Positions 7,690 to 12,229 of a stretch of 12,229 nt of DNA are shown here, piece by piece; the first letter of the stretch is position 1; each line of letters opens with the position of its first letter. A program made the position numbers and the translations under genes. The notes below the pieces were generated by a model, which saw only the letters and a program-made list of their open reading frames with translations, was not told where the DNA came from and searched no databases. This DNA comes from an uncultured bacterium (GTDB lineage: Bacteria > Patescibacteriota > Gracilibacteria > BD1-5 > UBA6164), in NCBI GenBank assembly GCA_947311335.1, contig CAMZKR010000092.1:1-12229 (forward strand). The letters run 5' to 3'.

Positions 7690-7697
7690 TAAACAAA

Positions 7698-8762
7698 ATG
7701 AATAGCCAAGAAATAATATTATTTACATTCATTATTTTTTTTATTGTCTTAATTTGACTGATTGTTTACTTAATAATATTACAAAAACAACCAAAAACTA
7801 GTCAAAATAGCCTAAATCTTATTCAAGACAATATATTTAATTTAAATAAAACTCTTGATAAAAAATTATGAGAATCTACTAAATTACTTAGCGATAACAT
7901 GAGCAAAACTTTTGCTACCTCAACAAAAATAAATGAAGAAGCTAATAAAAGAATTGAAGAAATAACAAAGAAATTAACTCAATTGGAAGAGACAAACAAG
8001 CAAATAAAAGATATTTGATGACAATTATCTGGACTTGAAAATATATTAAAAAATCCGAAACAAAGATGAAACTTATGAGAATATTTTCTAAAAGAGCTAC
8101 TTGAAAATGTTTTTACACCTGAACAATATAAATTACAATATACTTTAAAATGAGTTTGAATAGTTGATGCTGCTCTTTTTATTTGAGGAAAAATTATACC
8201 CATAGATTCAAAATTCCCTCAGGAAAATTATGAAAGAGTTATCGCATCAAAAGATCAATATAATATAAAAAAATATTCTTCTGAATTAAAAAAAGATATA
8301 AAAAATAGAATAAATGAAACTAGTAAATATGTTGTTCCTGAAAAAAATACAACTGACTTTGCTTTTATGCTTATTCCTGCTGAATGACTTTATTATGATT
8401 TATTTATTAATAAAGTTTGAGAATTAAATGTAAAAAATTTGATTGAGTATGCTTTTGTAAGAAAAGTAATAATATGTTCTCCTTCTGGTTTTTATGCTTA
8501 CCTTCAAACTGTGTTACAATGAATGAAAGCTTTACAAATAGAAGAACAAGCAAAAGAAATACAAAAATATGTTATTAAACTTCAAAAAGATTTAGAAACT
8601 TACGAAGAATTATTTACAAAAGTTTGAAATAGTCTTTGAACAACAGTAAATCATTATAATAAAGCATATAAAAAATTAACACATATAGATAAAGATATAT
8701 TTAAGATTACAGCTGGTAAAGCTTGATGAAATGTTAAATTAATTGAAATAGAGAAACCTTAA
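7698..8762 (+). CDS. rmuC: DNA recombination protein RmuC
   Basis: RmuC-family proteins limit rearrangements at DNA inverted repeats and carry a PD-(D/E)XK-like nuclease core. The 354-residue product has an N-terminal membrane anchor (about 7-28), a coiled-coil region (about 38-105), and the conserved core: RGNLGEYFLKELLE (123-136), VDAALF (156-161), KIIPIDSKFP (165-174, with the D-x-K pair) and FAFMLIPAEGLYYDLF (221-236). A C-terminal helical part follows (275-335). Order and length are typical of the family. It is the last gene of the seven-gene cluster, 8 nt after the AMMECR1 gene, and is followed by an AT hairpin that probably terminates the operon. Identification is confident. Confidence 0.92.
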
Positions 8763-8769
8763 AAATTCT

Positions 8770-8804
8770 AATTAAATTAAAAAATTTGTTTAATTTAATT
8801 TTCT
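8770..8804 (+). terminator. Probable terminator of the seven-gene operon
   Basis: A perfect 12-bp inverted repeat of only A and T (8770-8781 with 8789-8800) encloses a 7-nt loop, starts 7 nt after the rmuC stop and is followed by TTCT. The stem has no G or C, so it is weak, but the position and U-rich 3' side fit an intrinsic terminator in this composition. Confidence 0.55.
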
Positions 8805-8844
8805 AAATAATATAAAAATACTTATATTTAATAACTTAGATATT

Positions 8845-9894
8845 ATGAAAAAAATTATTTCTTTAATTATATGTTTTTTAATATTAGGTATATCTATATC
8901 TTATGCATCAACTTCTAGTAGTAGTTCTTGGAAGACTCCTATATTATCAAATTCTTTACAATTCATAGCAAAACTTGATAATTGAAAAGTTTATATGAAT
9001 TGGACTAGTTTTTATAAAGCTTTATGAGATATAAATGAAGATTTTAAATATTATAAAGTAGTTAGGTCACAATCTGTTTCAAATCCTGTTTATCCTGATA
9101 ATTGATATATTAAATATGAGTCTAATATAACTAAAACTTCTTATATTGATAAAAGCCCTAAATCCTGAATAAGTTATTATAGACTTTGTGCTATGACTTA
9201 TGCAAAAAATAGATATTGTAGTAATGTTGTAAAAATTACTTACAATAACAGTATAAGTAATAATAACTGATGAGTAAATAATAATTGATGGGCAAAACCT
9301 ATATTTACAAGTAAATTTAATTTCCATGCACTTTTAGATAATGGAAAAGTTTATACTTCTTGGATGCCTTTTCGTGATATTTTAGTAAATAAAAAATTTA
9401 AATATTATAAAGTGATTAGATCAAAATCTGTTTCAAATCCTATTTATCCTGATAATTGATATATCAATTATGAACCTAACGAAAATATTGTTGAGTATAC
9501 AGATAATTCACCTAAAATTTGAATAAATTATTATAGAGTTTGTGCTATAACTACAGAGAAAGACAGATATTGTAGTAAAGTTGTAAAAGTTATATATAAA
9601 AAAGAAAATGCAGTTAGTGTAACAAATAATTCAAATTCCTATATAAGTACTTCTTTAAAAATAAAAGCTAATAATATTTTAAATAATTTTTATAGAAAAC
9701 TTGAAAAAAAATATACAGATTCTGAAAAAAGATTATATATACTAAATAGAACAATAAAAAGTCTTAATTATCTTAAATCTAAAAAACAAAAATTAAAAGC
9801 CGTTATAGAATATATGGTTAGAAAAATGGAAGAAAGAAAAAAGAAATATCAAGATGATTTTAGTGAAATTGAAAGTATATTTAATGATTTTTAA
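8845..9894 (+). CDS. Secreted protein with two ~95-residue repeat domains and a helical tail
   Basis: The 349-residue product starts with a signal peptide (MKKIISLIICFLILGISISYA, cleavage probably after Ala21) and a Ser-rich linker. Two homologous domains follow, at 38-133 and 158-252. Both contain LDNGKVY, FKYYKV.RS.SVSNP.YPDNGYI and YYR.CA.T....RYCS.VVK. Each has two Cys exactly ten residues apart (115/125 and 233/243), which suggests a disulfide per domain. Size and beta-rich pattern resemble fibronectin type III-like modules, but that is inference. An Asn/Gly-rich linker (134-157) separates them. The C-terminal 80 residues (270-349) are Lys/Glu-rich, helical and probably coiled-coil. There is no lipobox or sorting motif, so it is exported to the cell surface or outside. 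A role in adhesion or host contact would fit but is unproven. Confidence 0.85.
8956..9600 (+). repeat. Tandem duplication of a ~290-bp coding module
   Basis: Copy 1 covers about 8956-9243 and copy 2 about 9316-9600, separated by a linker encoding Asn and Gly. The best conserved DNA block starts near 9074 and near 9428 and is almost identical for about 38 bases; elsewhere the copies differ at many synonymous and replacement sites. This indicates an old intragenic duplication whose central loop is under selection or was recently converted. Confidence 0.75.
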
Positions 9895-9914
9895 AATTAG
9901 GGGTTTAGGGAGTG

Positions 9915-9942
9915 TAACTTTTATTTCTCATACTAAAAGTTA
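9915..9942. repeat. 9-bp inverted repeat (hairpin) in the 192-bp gap after the secreted-protein gene
   Basis: TAACTTTTA (9915-9923) and TAAAAGTTA (9934-9942) are perfect inverted repeats around a 10-nt loop, 20 bp after the stop codon. No U tract follows, so it is not a standard intrinsic terminator; it may act as a 3'-end stabilising stem. Just upstream is a G-rich patch, unusual for this window. Confidence 0.45.
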
Positions 9943-10026
9943 GAGAATATCTGGTAATATATAGCCAAGTATTATCTTTTTTACCTATATATGTTTTACA
10001 ATTATATCTAATTCAATAAAATAAAT

Positions 10027-10058
10027 TTGACAATAGTAAAAAAACTATTATATATAAT
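10027..10058 (+). promoter_or_regulatory. Promoter of the barrel-like protein gene, with a palindrome in the spacer
   Basis: A perfect -35 box TTGACA (10027-10032) precedes TATATA (10051-10056, 18-bp spacer) and the overlapping TATAAT (10053-10058, 20-bp spacer). The spacer holds an inverted repeat, AATAGT-A6-ACTATT (10032-10049), that could be an operator bound by a dimeric regulator. The gene starts at 10087, leaving a leader of about 20 nt. Confidence 0.65.
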
Positions 10059-10086
10059 ATACATTATATTTTATAACTTTTTTATT

Positions 10087-10980
10087 ATGAATAAATTAAA
10101 TTGAATAAATGAATGAGTAAAAAGAATGGGGGTACCTTTTATAGGATGATTATTTCTACTTAACTCTATGGCTTTTGCTGCAGATTGAATAGAAAAAATG
10201 AATGATATTAAAGAGTCTACTAAAAATTCTTTAATAGAAATTGGACATACTAATGATGGTTGAAAAAAAGTTGATTTATGAGAATCATGATGATTTTTTT
10301 TAAATTCTGATTTTTCTATAAATAAAGAGGAATCTCCTATATTATGAGGAAAATATTCTACTTGAATTGAATACAAAGTATTTCTTAATGATGGAAATGA
10401 TAGATTAGAAGCAAAAAAAAGAATAGATGAACTTTCTATGAATATCTTTAAAGAATGGGCAGAATGATTTAAAGCTGGTATATGATATCAAATATATGGG
10501 AGCTGATGATGAAAAACTATTCAAAATGAAATTCATTGAAGTGTTTGAGATACACAAATAGAACAAGCTAAATATTCTGATGGATTTTCTACTCCAACAT
10601 TAGTTGCTTCATATGAAAAAGAAATTTCTTTATGAGATAGTAATTATACTACAACTTTTAAATTAGATTGAACTTTACCAATATTATTTAATCAATGAAT
10701 TTGTAAATTTAAATGAGAAGGAATGTTGTGAAAAGAAATATTAGATTGAATTAATGTTTATGTTTGAGCAGATATTTGAGCCATTAATTATCCTAATCAA
10801 GATGCTTTTATATGATATCCTTTGGAAGATTTAAGTTGAGGATTTGCTGATTTAATATTACGTTTAAAGGCAGAATTCTGAGATGTTTTTGTTTGATTTG
10901 AAATTTCTACTCCTATGGCTTGAAAAGAAAAAGAAATAACAGCAAATAAATGGATAATAAAAGTTTGATTTAAATTTTAA
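10087..10980 (+). CDS. Exported protein resembling a small outer-membrane beta-barrel
   Basis: The 297-residue product has a basic N-terminus, a hydrophobic segment (about 15-28) and a plausible signal peptidase I site near SMAFAA|DG (27-33). The mature part has a short helical stretch (34-50), then alternating hydrophobic/polar strands with Gly turns: GGKYSTGIEYKVFLNDG (87-103), GFKAGIGYQIYGSGGGK (127-143), GINVYVGADIGAIN (221-234), ADLILRLKAEFGDVFVGFEI (254-273), and a final strand KWIIKVGFKF (288-297) ending in Phe. A C-terminal strand ending in an aromatic residue is the BamA-recognised signature of Gram-negative outer-membrane proteins. CPR bacteria are generally considered to lack an outer membrane, so the resemblance is notable but may reflect a cell-surface beta protein. 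No family was recognised by name. It is singly transcribed from its own strong promoter. Confidence 0.8.
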
Positions 10981-11023
10981 ATATAATAGTAAAAAGTAGA
11001 TATGAAAATATAATCTTATCAAA

Positions 11024-11983
11024 TTAATTATTAAAATTATTTAATTTAATTTTTCTTAATATATCTTCTTTTTCTTTATTTTGTAATTTTTGAGCTTTAA
11101 CTTTAACATAATTATAAAATTTATAATATTCATATATTCAGGAACATATATTATTTAAATCACATTTATTACATTCATCTAATTTTGTATGTTCCCAATA
11201 ATTTCATGATTGTTGCACCATTTCTCTATTATCAAGAAAATAGACTATTCTCTCTTCTTCTTTTACTATCTTTCTAGTCTCAGTTGAAGCATGTTCAAAT
11301 CATCTCATAAAACAAAGTGGTAATCTTTCTACTCTATATGTTTTATTTTGAAAATCAAGCAAAGATAGTCACTTAATTAAATTTTCTCATGCAATCTTAA
11401 AATCAGGTAAAGTTGATTTTGCTATACTTGTTTTTCTCATCATTAATGGATCTAAATTATTCCAAACAAAATGCTTTATTTGTGGAAAATTTTTTCATAC
11501 AAATTTTACTGTTTTATCTAAATGATTCTGATTATACTTATTTATAACACAATTTAATTGCACTGTTATTCATAATTTTAAAGTGTTTTGTATTGCTTTT
11601 AATAGTTTTTTATAACTCCCTGGAGTAGCTGTCAAAAAGTCATGTATTTTTTCAATATATGAATATAAAGAAAAGTGGATTAAAGATAATCCCACCTTTT
11701 TTAATTCTTTTACATATTCAAAACTTGAACAGGCCATGCCATTTGATATAATTCTACAATCCATTCATACACTATTTGAATATTTTATCCAATTCTTTAA
11801 ATCTGATGACAATGTAGGTTCTCATCATGTAAAAATAATTCAACTATAATTTCTTTTTTTAAAATCATCAATAAGTAATTTTCCTCTTTTATAAGATATA
11901 TTATCTCCATTTGATGGATTAGAACAAAAATGACATTTATTATTACAAAATCTATTTACTTGTATATATCAAATATTTGCCAT
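11024..11983 (-). CDS. Radical SAM protein with C-terminal SPASM-like Cys cluster
   Basis: The 319-residue product has the radical SAM triad CNNKCHFC (Cys13, Cys17, Cys20), the SAM-binding TGGEP (52-56, glycines UGA-coded), and barrel features including ISNGMA (79-84) and VQLNCVINKYN (141-151). Beyond the barrel are Cys224 (LPLCFM) and ECNKCDLNNICSG (Cys271, Cys274, Cys280), spaced like a SPASM or twitch auxiliary 4Fe-4S site. SPASM enzymes commonly modify peptides or proteins (sactipeptide, PQQ and anSME types); the substrate here is unknown. The last ~25 residues are a Lys-rich helix. ATG 11983 is 4 nt after the TPR gene stop, so the two form an operon. The apparent internal start at 11764 is only an artefact of a UGA glycine. 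No short precursor-peptide gene was found next to it within the window. Confidence 0.88.
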
Positions 11984-11987
11984 AATT

Positions 11988-12229
11988 TTATCTTTTATAT
12001 TCCATTAGTTTATTTCTTTCATCAATTGCTTCACTATAATGGGGATCTATTTTAATAATTTGATCTAATAATATTAATGTTTTTTTTATTTTTCATAATC
12101 ATTTTAAAGCTAATGCTTTATTATAAATAGTTATTAAAAAATCTTTATTTATTTTTAAAATTTCATCAAATTTTAATATAGCTTCATTATATTTATTTAA
12201 TTCCAATAAACATATTCAAATATTATTTA
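11988..12229 (-). CDS. TPR-repeat protein, 5'-truncated by the window edge
   Basis: The minus-strand frame is open from the window edge (first whole codon ends at 12227) to TAA at 11988-11990, giving 79 residues of the C-terminus. Two tetratricopeptide-like units are visible: LLELNKYNEAILKFDEILKI followed by a proline-free loop, and NKALALKGLGKIKKTLILLD with IIKIDPHYSEA. These have the typical TPR spacing of small, large and aromatic residues and the D-P turn. TPR proteins mediate protein-protein contacts. Co-transcription with the downstream radical SAM gene, 4 nt away, suggests they act together, for example in substrate or complex recognition; that is inference. The N-terminal part, total number of repeats and any additional domain lie outside the window. 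Confidence 0.82.

Noticed and set aside
8786..8813. TTGTTT/TAATAT as the promoter of the secreted repeat protein
   Set aside because: The -35 box is poor and overlaps the operon terminator hairpin; many equal matches occur in this AT-rich DNA, so it was not listed as a feature.
11021..11047. AT-rich inverted repeat (AAATTAA...TTAATTT) as a shared terminator between the convergent barrel-like and radical SAM genes
   Set aside because: Only 7 bp, all A/T, a long loop, and it overlaps the final codons of the radical SAM gene; such repeats are expected by chance in this composition.
11570..11764. A separate 64-residue minus-strand gene
   Set aside because: It is the middle of the radical SAM gene, bounded by UGA glycine codons that look like stops under the standard code.
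1..12229. UGA read as tryptophan (Mycoplasma-type code 4)
   Set aside because: TGA falls at invariant glycines (GPEGG, SPGGKTT, TGGEP, LGN), TGG is also used where Trp fits, and the tRNA with anticodon UCA has glycine, not tryptophan, identity features.
1..12229. CRISPR array, insertion sequence, phage or toxin-antitoxin system
   Set aside because: No regularly spaced direct repeats, transposase motifs, terminal inverted repeats or recognisable toxin/antitoxin pair were seen; the only sizeable repeat is the intragenic duplication at 8956-9600.

Overview
The window is very AT-rich (about one fifth G+C by eye) and uses genetic code 25, in which UGA is read as glycine. Two things in the sequence show this. 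First, nearly every gene has in-frame TGA codons exactly where family motifs need glycine: GPEGG in RsmE, SPGGKTT and CSGEG in the Sun/RsmF methyltransferase, NSGIAF in LspA, TGGEP in a radical SAM enzyme. Second, the window encodes the decoder, a tRNA-Gly with anticodon UCA (2251-2329, minus). That places it in Gracilibacteria (BD1-5) or Absconditabacteria (SR1) of the Candidate Phyla Radiation; I cannot choose between them. All genes below were read with UGA = Gly. Every gene stop is TAA, except one TAG that looks like a frame break.

Layout. (1) 1-988, plus: the 3' part of a membrane protein gene, overlapped by a small gene whose frame breaks at an A7 tract. (2) 983-2139, minus: rsmE with its own promoter, preceded by a small Lys-rich unknown protein with its own terminator. 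(3) 2181-2378, minus: promoter, tRNA-Gly(UCA) and terminator. (4) 2452-8762, plus: seven tightly packed genes, a probable operon: an MscS-type TM-helix protein, an RsmF/NSUN-type rRNA m5C methyltransferase, a MtaB-type tRNA methylthiotransferase, LspA (with a catalytic Asp missing), a six-TM protein, an AMMECR1-domain protein and RmuC, ending in an all-AT hairpin. (5) 8845-10980, plus: a secreted protein with two ~95-residue repeats and a helical tail, then a separately promoted secreted protein that resembles a small beta-barrel. (6) 11024-12229, minus: a TPR protein (cut by the window edge) followed by a radical SAM enzyme with a SPASM-like Cys cluster.

Themes. Translation and RNA modification (RsmE, RsmF-like, MtaB, tRNA-Gly) are mixed with envelope biology (LspA, TM-helix channel protein, secreted and barrel-like proteins). 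No mobile element, CRISPR array, rRNA or phage gene is visible. The most notable items are the recoding tRNA with a leader hairpin overlapping its 5' end, the LspA active-site change, a barrel-like protein in a lineage usually taken to lack an outer membrane, and the radical SAM/TPR pair. No gene-free stretch exceeds 300 bases.
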